From NCBI RefSeq assembly GCF_028331445.1, contig NZ_JAQMHX010000003.1, positions 427,727 through 491,726 on the forward strand: a stretch of DNA of 64,000 nucleotides, in the 5' to 3' direction. The number at the start of each line of letters is the position of its first letter. Position 1 is the stretch's first letter. The notes under the pieces were generated by a model. It was given only the letters and a program-made list of their open reading frames with translations, was not told where the DNA came from and searched no databases. Position numbers and translations under genes: made by a program. Source of the DNA: Candidatus Phyllobacterium onerii. GTDB lineage: Bacteria; Pseudomonadota; Alphaproteobacteria; Rhizobiales; Rhizobiaceae. Shown piece by piece: positions 26,417 to 35,859 of the stretch.

Positions 26417-26755
26417 CTAGAAGAGCTTGCCACCGTTCGGGACGGGTTTGCTGATTGCTGCTAGGACGACTGCACCTTCTTCATCCGGAAAACCCAAAGT
26501 CAGCACTTCGGACATGAACGGCCCGATTTGGCGTGGCGGGAAATTGACCACTGCAATGACCTGCCGGCCCTTGAGCTCTTCCAATGTGTAGTGCTTGGTG
26601 ATTTGAGCTGATGATTTCTTGATCCCGATCTCGGGGCCAAAATCGATTCTCAGTTGGAATGCGGGCTTGCGCGCTTCGGGAAAGGTTTCGGCTTCAACGA
26701 TGGTACCGATGCGGATATCCACTTTCTCGAAATCATCAAAGGTAATTGTGGCCAC
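26417..26755 (-). CDS. csaA: CsaA-type tRNA-binding domain protein
   Basis: A 112-residue single OB-fold protein of the Trbp111/CsaA family: [20 protein letters not shown] at the start, [20 protein letters not shown] in the middle and the [19 protein letters not shown] motif that forms the nucleic-acid-binding loop and dimer face. CsaA is described as an export-related chaperone in Bacillus and binds tRNA or unfolded protein. It is about 20 bases downstream of a YbjN gene on the same strand and may be cotranscribed. Confidence 0.92.
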   Translation of the reverse strand: MATITFDDFEKVDIRIGTIVEAETFPEARKPAFQLRIDFGPEIGIKKSSAQITKHYTLEELKGRQVIAVVNFPPRQIGPFMSEVLTLGFPDEEGAVVLAAISKPVPNGGKLF

Positions 26756-26777
26756 GCTGCTGTCCTGAATGATTGTC

Positions 26778-27284
26778 TCAGGCCGAGCCTACTGTCTCGA
26801 ACAGGATGCTGTCGAGCGATTCCCGTGCCGTCGAACCAGACCAGACAACGAACTGGAATGCCTGGAAATAGGTTTCGCAGGCGTCGAGCGCGCTGGAAAG
26901 CAGCACTTCGACCTGTTTGCTCGTGGGCTCGGCACCACCAGACAACAGCAGTGACTGACGATACATAACCGCGCCCTCCTGCCGCCAAAGATCAAAATGC
27001 CCCATGAGAAGCTGTTCGTTGATCAACGACAGCAAACGCATGACTTCATTGACCCGCGGCTCGCTGATCGCAATGTCGAAGGCGCAGGCCAAATGGAGCG
27101 CCTCGAAATCTTCCATCCACGAGAAGGAAATCTGATAATCGGTCCAGCTTCCTTCTACCGTTATGGCAATCTCATCCTCTCCAGTGCGCTCGAATGCCCA
27201 CTCATTGGCATGGGCCACATGCTCGATCACATCAACTGGATGCAAATCGCGCGCAATCTCTATTTCCAGAAGGCTCATTGCCAC
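26778..27284 (-). CDS. YbjN domain-containing protein
   Basis: A 168-residue acidic protein matching the YbjN family (type III secretion chaperone-like fold): [20 protein letters not shown], then [26 protein letters not shown] and a C-terminal [20 protein letters not shown] segment. In E. coli YbjN overexpression affects motility and stress responses, but the biochemical role is unknown. The Met at residue 3 (27278) is an equally likely start. It lies upstream of csaA on the same strand. Confidence 0.88.
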   Translation of the reverse strand: MAMSLLEIEIARDLHPVDVIEHVAHANEWAFERTGEDEIAITVEGSWTDYQISFSWMEDFEALHLACAFDIAISEPRVNEVMRLLSLINEQLLMGHFDLWRQEGAVMYRQSLLLSGGAEPTSKQVEVLLSSALDACETYFQAFQFVVWSGSTARESLDSILFETVGSA

Positions 27285-27772
27285 TACCTGCTAAATCGAA
27301 TCTCGTATGAAGCTGCGGGGACACAGCGAACCAACCCAGAGGACACCAAACGCTTAGACCCAATGAACAGGCAGAACGCGCCAGCCGGGCCGCGGCAACA
27401 AACCTTGATAACCGCTACATGATCGCCGAAACGAATCATGCTGTAATTTCAGTGTATTGATGCTGAGTCCGAGCGCCAGTCCCCTTTTGGTCGAATGCTG
27501 GGAATGGATGTGGACAGAAGTTCGGAAAAAGATTCACGAGCTGCCTTTAACTGACTCTAAGACAACGATTTTCGGCGATTTCCACCTGTTGATAAATACT
27601 TAAGATTTATTTTGGGGATAGGCACAAGGAGCATCGAAATATCGGATAAAGGCAACCTGATCCCAACGTCTTTCCGCCGGCAAGCATCGAGCCCGTCGTC
27701 AAGCGTTCGTCATATCTCCGATATCCACATCATCTAGATTACCTATTCGGTGTAACGTAACAGGAGGTGGCG
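27285..27772. other. Long intergenic region without a supported gene
   Basis: About 490 bases with only short frames lacking ribosome sites. The left edge must carry the ybjN promoter (minus strand) and the right edge the promoter of the small gene at 27773. The middle is AT-richer than its surroundings (about 27560-27650). No repeat or structured RNA stood out on reading. Confidence 0.4.
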
Positions 27773-27946
27773 ATGACAGGCGAGCCAAATACGAAGGTAA
27801 CTGCAACTCAGAAAAATGATGATGGACGGTGGTACTATGTGATTACCATCGATCAAGAGGAGGGAAACAAAGTGGGGCCTTACGACACCCAAGAAGCCGC
27901 AATCGCTGCAGGCCAGCAAAAATTGGCGGAAAGCGGTAACGCCTAA
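27773..27946 (+). CDS. Small protein, 57 residues, unknown function
   Basis: A short frame from ATG 27773 to TAA 27946, with AGGAGG nine bases upstream of the start. The product begins MTGEPNTKVTATQ, then DDGRWYYVITIDQEEG, and ends GPYDTQEAAIAAGQQKLAES. The centre looks like a two- or three-stranded sheet followed by a helix, a pattern seen in small conserved Hyphomicrobiales proteins with a W-Y-x-V and G-P-Y-x-T-x-x-A-A motif. It is closed by a hairpin right at its stop codon, so it appears to be an independent transcription unit. Confidence 0.7.
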   Translation: MTGEPNTKVTATQKNDDGRWYYVITIDQEEGNKVGPYDTQEAAIAAGQQKLAESGNA

Positions 27947-27976
27947 AGCGCTGGAATTGAGACAAGACCAGCGCTT
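27946..27976 (+). terminator. Hairpin at the end of the 57-residue gene
   Basis: AAGCGCTGG (27946-27954) pairs with CCAGCGCTT (27968-27976) around a 13-base loop, starting at the stop codon. It has no long T-run, so termination is likely but not certain. Confidence 0.5.
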
Positions 27977-27986
27977 GCCCGTTGGT

Positions 27987-28016
27987 TACCGAACAGGCTT
28001 CCGTGCTTGTTCGGTA
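27987..28016 (-). terminator. Hairpin at the end of ubiK
   Basis: TACCGAACA (27987-27995) pairs with TGTTCGGTA (28008-28016) around a 12-base loop, directly abutting the ubiK stop codon on the minus strand. It may serve both convergent genes. Confidence 0.5.
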
Positions 28017-28331
28017 TCAGGCCTTCTTCGTGCGACCAGAAGCTGCTGGTTTTTCAGGAGTATCGCTCGACGCTTTACCCTTCTGGCCTACAAGCGCCTC
28101 CAGCGCCTCGATGCGCGCAAGTAGTGCGGTGTTTTCCGCCCTCGCCCGAATAGCCATCTCGCGCACAGCTTCAAAGTCCTCGCGCTGAACGACATCCATC
28201 GTATTGAGCAATCGTTCGGCTTGACCGCGGAATGCGGTCTCGACTTCGCGCCGTACACCCTGAGCGGCACCCGCCGCATCGGTCACGAGCTTTGCCAGTT
28301 CATCAAGAACGCGGTTTGATCCATTGGTCAT
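28017..28331 (-). CDS. ubiK: Accessory factor UbiK family protein (BMFP domain)
   Basis: A 104-residue protein: amphipathic helix NRVLDELAKLVTDAAGAAQG, then VRREVETAFRGQAERLLNTM, VVQREDFEAVREMAIRARAE and a C-terminal coiled coil (ENTALLARIEALEALVG) with a Lys/Ala tail. This is the membrane-fusogenic BMFP/YqiC family; UbiK supports ubiquinone synthesis in E. coli by helping the Ubi complex at the membrane. The frame opens at 28355, but the Met at 28331 gives the family N-terminus. Confidence 0.85.
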   Translation of the reverse strand: MTNGSNRVLDELAKLVTDAAGAAQGVRREVETAFRGQAERLLNTMDVVQREDFEAVREMAIRARAENTALLARIEALEALVGQKGKASSDTPEKPAASGRTKKA

Positions 28332-28364
28332 GGCGACACCTCTCTCATTTCTCAATCAAATAAT

Positions 28365-28407
28365 CGCCGCTCCAGGCGATTGCAAGCAAGTTGATATTGG
28401 AGCGGCG
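28365..28407. repeat. Inverted repeat between divergent ubiK and lgt
   Basis: CGCCGCTCCA (28365-28374) and TGGAGCGGCG (28398-28407) are exact reverse complements 23 bases apart. It may be a regulatory hairpin or operator in the shared promoter region. Confidence 0.45.
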
Positions 28408-28497
28408 GCGCACAAATGTTACCGGAGGAGAAACTTGACGCTGTTCTTGCCCTCGCGCATGGTCCCGCCAAATTGAATCGCGACTATGGAGTGCCTT

Positions 28498-29349
28498 GTG
28501 AGCGAAATACTTCTACCGACATTTGCCGCTATCGCATTTCCCAACATCGATCCCGTAATATTCACCTTGGGTCCGCTATCGGTACATTGGTACGGCCTCG
28601 GCTACGTGGCAGGCATTCTATTTTCCTGGTGGTATGCCAAGAAGCTCATAAGCAAGCCTCGGCTTTGGGCAAACAATACACCACCGATGAAGGCTGCGGA
28701 CCTGGACGATTTCGTCCTGTGGGCAGCGCTCGGTGTCGTTCTCGGCGGGCGCATCGGCTATATATTGTTCTATGATTTTGCCCGTTATATCGCCCATCCG
28801 CTCGACATGTTCAAAGTCTGGGAAGGCGGCATGTCGTTCCATGGTGGCATGCTCGGCACTATTCTCGCAATGGTGCTCTTTGCCCGCTCACGCCGGATCA
28901 ACGTCTACAGCATGCTCGATACGATTGCCGCAGGGGTGCCCGTTGGTCTCGGCCTTGTACGTGTTGCCAATTTCATAAACAGCGAGTTATGGGGCCGACC
29001 GACCGATGTTCCCTGGGGCATGGTCTTCCCGACGGGGGGCCCGTTCGTGCGCCATCCGAGCCAGCTATACGAGGCAGGACTTGAGGGAATCGTATTGTTC
29101 ACAGTTTTGGCTCTATTGATCTTCTATGGCCGCAAACTGAAAAGTCCGCGATTTATCGGCGGAACATTCGTTATGCTCTACGGACTATCGCGCATTTTTG
29201 TCGAGTTTTTCCGGGAGCCGGATGCGCAACTGGGTTACCTTTATGGTGGCTGGCTAACGATGGGGATGGTTCTTTCCGTTCCCATGGTCCTCGTCGGGCT
29301 GGCATTCATCTTGTCTGCCCGCAACCCTGAGGTGGCAACCGGACGATGA
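28498..29349 (+). CDS. lgt: Prolipoprotein diacylglyceryl transferase
   Basis: A 283-residue inner-membrane enzyme that attaches diacylglyceryl to the lipobox Cys of lipoprotein precursors, the first step of lipoprotein maturation. Seven hydrophobic segments are seen. Family motifs are [10 protein letters not shown] with the conserved His and Tyr, [20 protein letters not shown] and the Lgt signature [23 protein letters not shown] 28498 follows GGAG at a normal distance; ATG 28486 would add four residues and has no site. It overlaps the next gene by ATGA. The two predicted lipoproteins in this window (2154 and 32502) are substrates in principle. Confidence 0.95.
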   Translation: MSEILLPTFAAIAFPNIDPVIFTLGPLSVHWYGLGYVAGILFSWWYAKKLISKPRLWANNTPPMKAADLDDFVLWAALGVVLGGRIGYILFYDFARYIAHPLDMFKVWEGGMSFHGGMLGTILAMVLFARSRRINVYSMLDTIAAGVPVGLGLVRVANFINSELWGRPTDVPWGMVFPTGGPFVRHPSQLYEAGLEGIVLFTVLALLIFYGRKLKSPRFIGGTFVMLYGLSRIFVEFFREPDAQLGYLYGGWLTMGMVLSVPMVLVGLAFILSARNPEVATGR

Positions 29350-30428
29350 ACCTCGGGCAACGCATCATCAGGCAAATCGAGGCCAACGGCCCGATTAGCG
29401 TTGCTGACTATATGGCCATGTGTCTGTTCGATCGAGACGCGGGGTACTACACAACGCGCGAACCATTCGGCAAAGATGGCGATTTCATTACGGCGCCCGA
29501 GGTTAGCCAGATGTTCGGCGAACTCGTCGGGGTCTGGTGTGTCGACACTTGGCAAGCGCTTGGATCGCCCGACGATTTCGTTCTCTGCGAATTTGGGCCT
29601 GGACGCGGCACGCTCATGAAAGATCTCATTCGCACGGCCGACAAGATCGCACCGGGTTTTATCGCTGCTGCTAAAATCCATATGGTGGAAATCAGCGATC
29701 GTTTGACGCAAATTCAACAAAAGTCGCTAGCAGAACACAGTGGTGCCATCGTCTGGAAAAAGAACTTCGGCGATGTAGTGTCAGGTCCGCTGATTGTTAT
29801 CGCCAATGAGCTTTTCGATGCCATTCCCTCACGTCAATATGTGAAGACGAAAGGGCGTTTTGTCGAACGCGTACTCGCGCTCGACGCAGCGCAAAACCTT
29901 GTCTTTGCTGCCGGTTCCGGCTCGATTGACGCAGATCTGCTTCCGCCGGGTAGCGACATCGCACCGGAAGGGAGTATTTTCGAGATTGCTCCGGCCCGCA
30001 ATGCCCTCATGCAGGAAATTGCAGCGCGCATTCATCATGAGCGAGGAGCAGCCCTGTTGTTCGACTACGGACATTTGCAACAGGGCTTCGGCGATACTTT
30101 GCAAGCGCTCAGCCACCACAACTCTGTCGATGTCCTGCATATTCCTGGCGCAGCAGACCTCACCACCCATGTGGACTTTCATGCTCTCGCGCTGGCTGCA
30201 CGCAGGGAAGGTTGCAAGACCAGTGCGATGACGCAAGGCGATTTTTTACTAGCCATGGGTTTGCTTGATCGCGCCGGAGCCCTGGGCCAACACAAATCTG
30301 CGGAGGTCCAGGAACAAATTCGCCTCGACGTCGAACGGTTGGCGGGTCCGGAGCAAATGGGAACATTGTTCAAGGTGCTCTGTGTGAGCGATGCGTCGAC
30401 ACATGTTTTCCCATTCGAAGCGAAATAA
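29346..30428 (+). CDS. Class I SAM-dependent methyltransferase, MidA/NDUFAF7 family
   Basis: A 360-residue protein. The N-terminus [20 protein letters not shown] and the block [18 protein letters not shown] are diagnostic for COG1565; the SAM motif is [21 protein letters not shown]7, the eukaryotic homologue, dimethylates an Arg of a complex I subunit, so a role in NADH dehydrogenase assembly is plausible here. It overlaps lgt by four bases (ATGA), implying translational coupling, and lies 63 bases before pgeF. The lgt-MidA-PgeF order recurs in alphaproteobacteria. Confidence 0.9.
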   Translation: MNLGQRIIRQIEANGPISVADYMAMCLFDRDAGYYTTREPFGKDGDFITAPEVSQMFGELVGVWCVDTWQALGSPDDFVLCEFGPGRGTLMKDLIRTADKIAPGFIAAAKIHMVEISDRLTQIQQKSLAEHSGAIVWKKNFGDVVSGPLIVIANELFDAIPSRQYVKTKGRFVERVLALDAAQNLVFAAGSGSIDADLLPPGSDIAPEGSIFEIAPARNALMQEIAARIHHERGAALLFDYGHLQQGFGDTLQALSHHNSVDVLHIPGAADLTTHVDFHALALAARREGCKTSAMTQGDFLLAMGLLDRAGALGQHKSAEVQEQIRLDVERLAGPEQMGTLFKVLCVSDASTHVFPFEAK

Positions 30429-30491
30429 ATTCTGGCAATTGACTTCAATCGATTGCTCAACCACCATCCGCTCCCTTGAAAGGCATTCGGT

Positions 30492-31283
30492 ATGATTACG
30501 TCAGACAAACCAGCACCGCTGCGTTCCTCCTTGCTGGGATCCCCTGAAAAAGACCGAATCGCCCATGGTTTCTTTACACGCGAAGGCGGCGTGTCGGACG
30601 GCATCTATCGCGGCCTGAATGTGGGCAGCGGTTCAAATGACGATCAGGATCGCGTCAAGGAGAATCGCAGGCGCGTGGCTGAATCGCTCGGTGCTCCCCT
30701 ATCACAGCTTGTCACTGTCCATCAGGTTCATTCTTCTGATGTCATCACCGTGACAACGCCGCTAAATGGGGACAGACCCAAGGCCGACGCCATTGTAACC
30801 ACCACTCCCGGCATCGTCATTGGTGCTCTCTCTGCCGATTGCGGTCCTATCCTTTTTGCTGACACCGAAGCGAAAGTGGTGGCCGCAGCGCACGCCGGCT
30901 GGCGCGGGGCCATCGACGGCATTCTCGAAAATACCGTTGACGCGATGATTGCACTGGGCGCACGTCGCGACCGGATCCAGGCTGTTCTCGGCCCAACGAT
31001 CGGCCCCGACAACTACGAAGTGGGAGGAGAGTTCTATGACCAGTTCGTTGGAACGGACCCTTCCTATCGCGCGTTTTTCCGCGATTCGGCCAATAACGGT
31101 CACAAGATGTTTGACCTATGGGCCTTTATAACTACGCGGCTTGAACGTGCCGGGGTAAAAGCCTCCGGGCTTCAACAGTGCACCTACGCGGATGAGGAGC
31201 AGTTTTTCTCCTACCGCCGGACGACCCACCGCAAGGAAGCTGACTACGGCCGGCAGATATCAGCGATTACGATCACGGAGTAA
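30492..31283 (+). CDS. pgeF: Peptidoglycan editing factor PgeF (laccase-domain, YfiH family)
   Basis: A 263-residue single-domain protein of the YfiH/LACC1 family. The conserved metal residues are in TVHQVHS (His), SADCGPI (Cys) and AAHAGWRGA (His); the end has QQCTYADEEQFFSYRR. In E. coli YfiH prevents incorporation of non-canonical amino acids into peptidoglycan, and other homologues act on purine nucleosides. It follows the MidA-type gene and precedes an M24 gene by four bases, so an operon is likely. Confidence 0.9.
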   Translation: MITSDKPAPLRSSLLGSPEKDRIAHGFFTREGGVSDGIYRGLNVGSGSNDDQDRVKENRRRVAESLGAPLSQLVTVHQVHSSDVITVTTPLNGDRPKADAIVTTTPGIVIGALSADCGPILFADTEAKVVAAAHAGWRGAIDGILENTVDAMIALGARRDRIQAVLGPTIGPDNYEVGGEFYDQFVGTDPSYRAFFRDSANNGHKMFDLWAFITTRLERAGVKASGLQQCTYADEEQFFSYRRTTHRKEADYGRQISAITITE

Positions 31284-31287
31284 GAGT

Positions 31288-32439
31288 ATGGCCCTCCATT
31301 TCGAACCGGAAGAATTTGCTGCGCGCCGTGACCGGCTCATGATGGTCATGGCCGAGCAGAAGCTTGATGCGGTCTTGCTGTTTGCCCAAGAAAGCATGTA
31401 CTGGCTCACCGGCTACGACACCTTCGGCTTCTGCTTCTTCCAATGCCTGGTCGTCAAGGCGGATGGCAGCAACGTGTTGATGACCCGTTCCGCGGATTTG
31501 AGACAAGCGCGCCAAACGTCGAACATCGAAAATATCATGGTATGGGCAGACCGCGACAACGCCAATCCCGCAGCCGATTTGCGCGAACTTCTCAACGATC
31601 TCGATCTGCTTGGTTGCCGCATTGGAATCGAATACCAAACTCACGGACTCACCGCCGCCAACGGCCGGAAGCTTGACGAACAGCTCACAGCATTCGGGCA
31701 ACTCGTCGACATTTCAGGCATTGTCGACAAATTGCGTGTGCTAAAGAGCCCCGCCGAAATCGTCTTTAGCCGCAAGGCCGCGGAGCTGAGTGATGAAGCG
31801 CTCGATGCGGCGCTAAAACTGGTGAAAGCCGGTGCAGATGAAGGCGTCATACTTGCTGCCATGCAATCGGCAATCTTTGCAGGCGGCGGCGATTATCCGG
31901 CCAACGAGTTCATCATTGGCTCGGGTGAAGACGCGCTTCTCTGCCGTTACAAATCCGGGCGACGCAAGCTGGCCAAAAATGATCAACTGACTTTGGAATG
32001 GGCCGGCGTCTATCGCCACTACCACGCCCCGATGATGCGCACGATATTAACCGGCAAGGCATCGAAACGGCACCAAGAGCTTTATGACGCGGCACACGAA
32101 GCGCTTGAAGCTGTAGAAGCTGCGATGACGCCTGATTTTACTTTTGGCGATGTATTCGATGCGCACGCCAAGGTCATGGAGGCGCATGAATTGACCCGCC
32201 ATCGTCTCAACGCCTGCGGCTATTCGGTTGGTGCCCGCTTCACACCTTCCTGGATGGACATGCCCATGTTTTATTCCGGAAATCCCGAACGTATCCAGCC
32301 CGATATGACACTGTTTGCTCACATGATCATCATGGACTCCGACAGCAATACGGCCATGACGCTGGGCCGCACATACCTTACGACCAATGGTCAGGCGGAG
32401 CCGCTTTCCCGCCAATCTCTTGACTTGATCGTAAAATAA
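31288..32439 (+). CDS. M24 (pita-bread) family protein lacking metal ligands; creatinase/ectoine-hydrolase-like
   Basis: A 383-residue protein with the two-domain creatinase/aminopeptidase P layout: an N-terminal creatinase domain (about 1-150, LDAVLLFAQESMYWLTGYD) and a pita-bread domain. The residues that bind two metal ions in aminopeptidases are changed: LEWAGVYRHYHAPMMRT (about 236-252) has Glu and Ala/His where Asp ligands are expected, and later ligands are lost in NACGYSVGARFTPS and FAHMIIMDSDSN. This matches the metal-free branch that includes creatinase and ectoine hydrolase (DoeA). ATG 31288 lies four bases after the pgeF stop. Confidence 0.8.
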   Translation: MALHFEPEEFAARRDRLMMVMAEQKLDAVLLFAQESMYWLTGYDTFGFCFFQCLVVKADGSNVLMTRSADLRQARQTSNIENIMVWADRDNANPAADLRELLNDLDLLGCRIGIEYQTHGLTAANGRKLDEQLTAFGQLVDISGIVDKLRVLKSPAEIVFSRKAAELSDEALDAALKLVKAGADEGVILAAMQSAIFAGGGDYPANEFIIGSGEDALLCRYKSGRRKLAKNDQLTLEWAGVYRHYHAPMMRTILTGKASKRHQELYDAAHEALEAVEAAMTPDFTFGDVFDAHAKVMEAHELTRHRLNACGYSVGARFTPSWMDMPMFYSGNPERIQPDMTLFAHMIIMDSDSNTAMTLGRTYLTTNGQAEPLSRQSLDLIVK

Positions 32440-32501
32440 AACTTTTGTCTGTTTTTGCTTGCAAATGAGCACATTGGTGACTCACGACGGGGTTTGAGTA
32501 A

Positions 32502-33152
32502 ATGAAGTCTCGCAACTCACTGACATGTGTATTCGCAGTCCTGGCCGGTCTCACACTTACAGCGTGCAATAGCTCAGAATCCCCTATTGGCGTAACCAAA
32601 GCTGATCTACCGCCAGCGCAGGGAAGCCAGACAACACCGCCCGCGCCGGGAGCCACCGCAATACCAGGCGCTTCAGCGGGCACAAATGCACAAGGAACGG
32701 GCACACCGGGCACCGGTCCCGCAACCTCGAACACAACCACAACGGCATCTGGGGCCACCCAGAGCGGGAAGCCGAGCGCCCAGCCCACGGCAAAGTTGCG
32801 GTTTGCACCGATTGTCGGCGCACCTATCGCTGCGGCTACGCCACTATCGCAACGTCTGTCGGCGCTTGCCAAGGAAAAAGGCATCACGCTCGGCACAGCC
32901 GGCGACACCGACAACACGCACATCATGAAGGGCTACTTTTCTGCTCTCCCCGACGGCAACCAGACGACGATCATCTACGTATGGGATGTGCTTGATCCGG
33001 CCGGCACACGTCTGCACCGGATACAGGGTCAAGAAAAGGTACCTGGAGGAGGAACTGACCCGTGGAGTACCGTCCCCCCCAAGGTTATGGAAGGCATCGC
33101 TGACAAGGCTATCCAAGGTTATATGACGTGGGTATCAGGCGGCAAGACGTGA
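32502..33152 (+). CDS. Conserved lipoprotein of unknown function
   Basis: A 216-residue protein. A signal peptide ends in the lipobox LTAC (Cys about residue 22). A Pro/Gly/Thr/Ala-rich low-complexity linker (about 35-95) connects it to a C-terminal domain (LSQRLSALAKEKGITL, then THIMKGYFSALPDGNQTTII, and IYVWDVLDPAGTRLHRIQGQ) that looks like a compact alpha/beta fold. This domain recurs in Hyphomicrobiales lipoproteins without a known job. It may be attached to the inner or outer membrane. It is followed by 145 bases before prs. Confidence 0.8.
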   Translation: MKSRNSLTCVFAVLAGLTLTACNSSESPIGVTKADLPPAQGSQTTPPAPGATAIPGASAGTNAQGTGTPGTGPATSNTTTTASGATQSGKPSAQPTAKLRFAPIVGAPIAAATPLSQRLSALAKEKGITLGTAGDTDNTHIMKGYFSALPDGNQTTIIYVWDVLDPAGTRLHRIQGQEKVPGGGTDPWSTVPPKVMEGIADKAIQGYMTWVSGGKT

Positions 33153-33297
33153 CATATTTACACGTTTAAGGCGATATTCTCGCGGAATTGTGTATGAATC
33201 CTGCCTGCCCGCTTGCAATGTGCGTCAGGGGCAGTAAAAGGCCCGCCATACCCTTTACTTTGGCTGCGCTCTGAAAAAGACGTGGAGAAAATACGGC

Positions 33298-34230
33298 ATG
33301 AAACTCTTCGCGGGCAATTCCAATCGGGTTCTTGCCGAATCTGTCGCCAAATATCTCAATATCCCTCTTGGCAAGGCCAGCGTCCGCCGTTTCGCTGACC
33401 AAGAGATATTCGTCGAGATTCAGGAAAACGTTCGCGGCGAAGACGTCTTCGTCATGCAGTCGACTTCTTTTCCGGCAAACGATCATTTGATGGAATTGCT
33501 GATCATGATCGATGCGTTCCGGCGTTCGTCGGCAAAACGTATCACAGCAGTTCTTCCGTATTTCGGCTACGCCCGTCAGGATCGGAAGCCTGGCCCACGC
33601 ACGCCGATTTCCGCAAAACTAGTGGCAAATCTGATCACCGAGGCTGGTGCAAATCGCGTCCTCACGCTCGATCTGCATGCTGGCCAGATTCAAGGCTTCT
33701 TCGATATCCCGACCGACAATCTCTATGCTGTTCCGGTCATTGCCCGTGATGTCCGCGCACACTACGGCAAGTCGAATGTCATGGTCGTTTCCCCTGACGT
33801 CGGTGGTGTCGTACGCGCCCGGTCTCTGGCAAAACGCATCGATGCGCAACTCGCCATCGTCGATAAGCGACGTGATCGTCCCGGCGAGTCCGAAGTCATG
33901 AATGTCATCGGTGATGTGCGCGGCAAGGATTGCCTGTTGTTCGACGATATTGTCGATTCTGGCGGCACGCTATGCAACGCGGCCGAAGCGCTTCTTGCAA
34001 AGGGCGCGACCAGCGTCACCGCCTATATCACGCACGGCGTACTATCTGGCGGGGCCGCCGCCCGTATCGCCAGTTCGAAGCTCAAGGAATTAGTCATTAC
34101 CGATTCCATTCAGCCGACCCCTGCCATTGAAGCTGCACCCAATATTCGAGTGCTGTCGATTTCCGACCTGATCGGCGAAGCCGTCTCGCGAACGGCCTCG
34201 GAAGAGTCCGTTTCCAGCCTTTTCGATTAA
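33298..34230 (+). CDS. prs: Ribose-phosphate pyrophosphokinase (PRPP synthetase)
   Basis: A 310-residue class I enzyme that makes PRPP from ribose 5-phosphate and ATP for nucleotide, His and Trp synthesis. Visible are the ATP-side [17 protein letters not shown], the flexible-loop [20 protein letters not shown], the [15 protein letters not shown] block and the PRPP-binding [13 protein letters not shown]. Length and motifs are standard. apt, a PRPP user, lies 4 kb away on the other strand. Confidence 0.97.
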   Translation: MKLFAGNSNRVLAESVAKYLNIPLGKASVRRFADQEIFVEIQENVRGEDVFVMQSTSFPANDHLMELLIMIDAFRRSSAKRITAVLPYFGYARQDRKPGPRTPISAKLVANLITEAGANRVLTLDLHAGQIQGFFDIPTDNLYAVPVIARDVRAHYGKSNVMVVSPDVGGVVRARSLAKRIDAQLAIVDKRRDRPGESEVMNVIGDVRGKDCLLFDDIVDSGGTLCNAAEALLAKGATSVTAYITHGVLSGGAAARIASSKLKELVITDSIQPTPAIEAAPNIRVLSISDLIGEAVSRTASEESVSSLFD

Positions 34231-34338
34231 ACTTCAAGAACTGTCTGCTCCTGCGCAAGCAACAAACTTGCACATCTGTCGCCTTTCCGTTATAGAGCCG
34301 CCATCCGCGTAGACACCCTTGGAGGCAACGCGGAATGG

Positions 34339-34390
34339 AGCGGTCATGTCATCCGGTTTCGGGTGAGCGTGCGACCGCTTCATGTTTTTT
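34339..34390 (+). terminator. Candidate compound terminator between prs and rplY
   Basis: AGCGGTC (34339-34345) pairs with GACCGCT (34373-34379); within it CATCCGG and CGGGTG can form a smaller stem. A run of six T residues follows shortly after (about 34384-34390). It may end prs or shape the rplY leader. Confidence 0.4.
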
Positions 34391-34449
34391 GAACCGCCAT
34401 CCATTGGCCTCGAAAAACACTCCAGATTTGAACCTCGAAAGGAAATGCC

Positions 34450-35091
34450 ATGAGCGAAGCATACGAGCTCAAGGCCGAGGCGCGCGAACGGGTTGGTAAG
34501 GGGTCCTCCCGGGAAATTCGCCGCAACGGTAAAGTGCCAGCTGTCATCTACGGTGACAAACAGGCGCCAGTCTCTATTACCCTCGACTACAAGACGCTGT
34601 ACTACAAGATTCACGGCGGCGGTTTCAAGACGACAATTGCCAACATCCTTCTGGACGGCAAGTCGATTCAGGTCCTTCCCAAGGACTTCCAGCTTGATCC
34701 TGTCAGTGACAAGCCAGTACACGTCGACTTCCTGCGTGTATCGGCCAAGTCCATGGTGAACGTGCATGTGCCGATCCACTTCCTCCACGAGGAAGCCTCG
34801 CCTGGCATCAAGCGCGGTGGCGTACTCAACATCGTTCGTCACGATATTGAACTTCATGCCCCGGCCAACGCTATTCCAGATGCGATTGAAATCGATCTCA
34901 CTGGCACGCAGATCGGCGACTCGATCCATATTTCTGCTGTTACCCTGCCTAAGGGTGTGACATCGGTTATTCATGATCGCGACTTCACCATCGCGACGAT
35001 TGCAGCTCCGGCTGTTCTCGCCGCTGAGGAAGAGACGACCGAAGCCGCGGCAGCGGAAACCACTGAAACGGCGGAAAACGAAGGCGAGTAA
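34450..35091 (+). CDS. rplY: 50S ribosomal protein L25/general stress protein Ctc
   Basis: A 213-residue long form of L25. The N-terminal domain (about 1-95) binds 5S rRNA and has [20 protein letters not shown] and [13 protein letters not shown]; the Ctc-type C-terminal beta domain contains [20 protein letters not shown] and [17 protein letters not shown]. The tail is Ala/Glu/Thr-rich. A GAAAGGAA site precedes the start. The next gene, pth, begins 30 bases downstream; rplY-pth-ychF is a conserved gene order. Confidence 0.96.
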   Translation: MSEAYELKAEARERVGKGSSREIRRNGKVPAVIYGDKQAPVSITLDYKTLYYKIHGGGFKTTIANILLDGKSIQVLPKDFQLDPVSDKPVHVDFLRVSAKSMVNVHVPIHFLHEEASPGIKRGGVLNIVRHDIELHAPANAIPDAIEIDLTGTQIGDSIHISAVTLPKGVTSVIHDRDFTIATIAAPAVLAAEEETTEAAAAETTETAENEGE

Positions 35092-35121
35092 TCGTCTTGT
35101 TTATTATTGGGAGCTAGGCAC

Positions 35122-35847
35122 GTGCTGCTTATCGCAGGTCTTGGCAATCCGGGCTCCCAATATGCTGCCAATCGGCATAACATTGGTTTTATGGCGGCGG
35201 ATGAAATACACCGCCGCCATAGTTTTTCTCCCTGGACCAAGAAGTTTCAGGCGCTGATCGCCGATGGTACCATCGAAGGCGAAAAGACTATCCTGATCAA
35301 ACCCCAGACATTCATGAATTTGTCCGGCCAAGCTGTTGGCGAGGCGATGCGTTTCTACAAACTGGCTTTAAGCGATCTCGTCGTCATCTATGACGAGCTT
35401 GATCTGACCGCCGGCAAGGTACGTGTGAAGACCGGTGGGGGCTCAGGCGGTCACAATGGTATCAAGTCCATTGATGCACATTGTGGCAAGGATTATCGCC
35501 GCGTGCGCCTTGGTATTGGTCATCCCGGCGTTAAAGAAATGGTCAGCAATCATGTACTCGGCAACTTTGCCAAAGCGGACAGTGAATGGGTCGAACCATT
35601 GCTCGACGCGATCGCAACGAATGTAGGACTACTCGCCAAAAAGGACGACGCCGGTTTTATGAACCGCGTTTCTCTGGCTCTCGGCGGAGGGAGCAAGATT
35701 GAGCGGGAAACTGGAGAAAAGCCGGTTGCAAAATCTGTCGGCCAAAGTCATATCCGGCAAGCTCGCCAGCAAAAGCCTGCTGTGAACATTCCAAAATCTG
35801 GCCCCATGGCGGATATGCTGAACAAGCTCTTCGGCAAGAAAGAATAA
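35122..35847 (+). CDS. pth: Peptidyl-tRNA hydrolase
   Basis: A 241-residue enzyme that frees tRNA from stalled peptidyl-tRNA. The catalytic His lies in [11 protein letters not shown]; also seen are [17 protein letters not shown], the [17 protein letters not shown] block with its conserved Asp, and GHNGIKSI. The C-terminal extension of about 50 residues (after residue 190) is basic and typical of Hyphomicrobiales. GTG 35122 is chosen over TTG 35107 because GGGAG lies at a proper distance and the product then starts directly with the first strand [10 protein letters not shown]. Confidence 0.95.
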   Translation: MLLIAGLGNPGSQYAANRHNIGFMAADEIHRRHSFSPWTKKFQALIADGTIEGEKTILIKPQTFMNLSGQAVGEAMRFYKLALSDLVVIYDELDLTAGKVRVKTGGGSGGHNGIKSIDAHCGKDYRRVRLGIGHPGVKEMVSNHVLGNFAKADSEWVEPLLDAIATNVGLLAKKDDAGFMNRVSLALGGGSKIERETGEKPVAKSVGQSHIRQARQQKPAVNIPKSGPMADMLNKLFGKKE

Positions 35848-35859
35848 GGATAGCGAATT

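Noticed and set aside
26997..27422. 141-residue plus-strand frame over ybjN
   Set aside because: Antisense to the ybjN gene and without motifs; its unique end lies in non-coding sequence.
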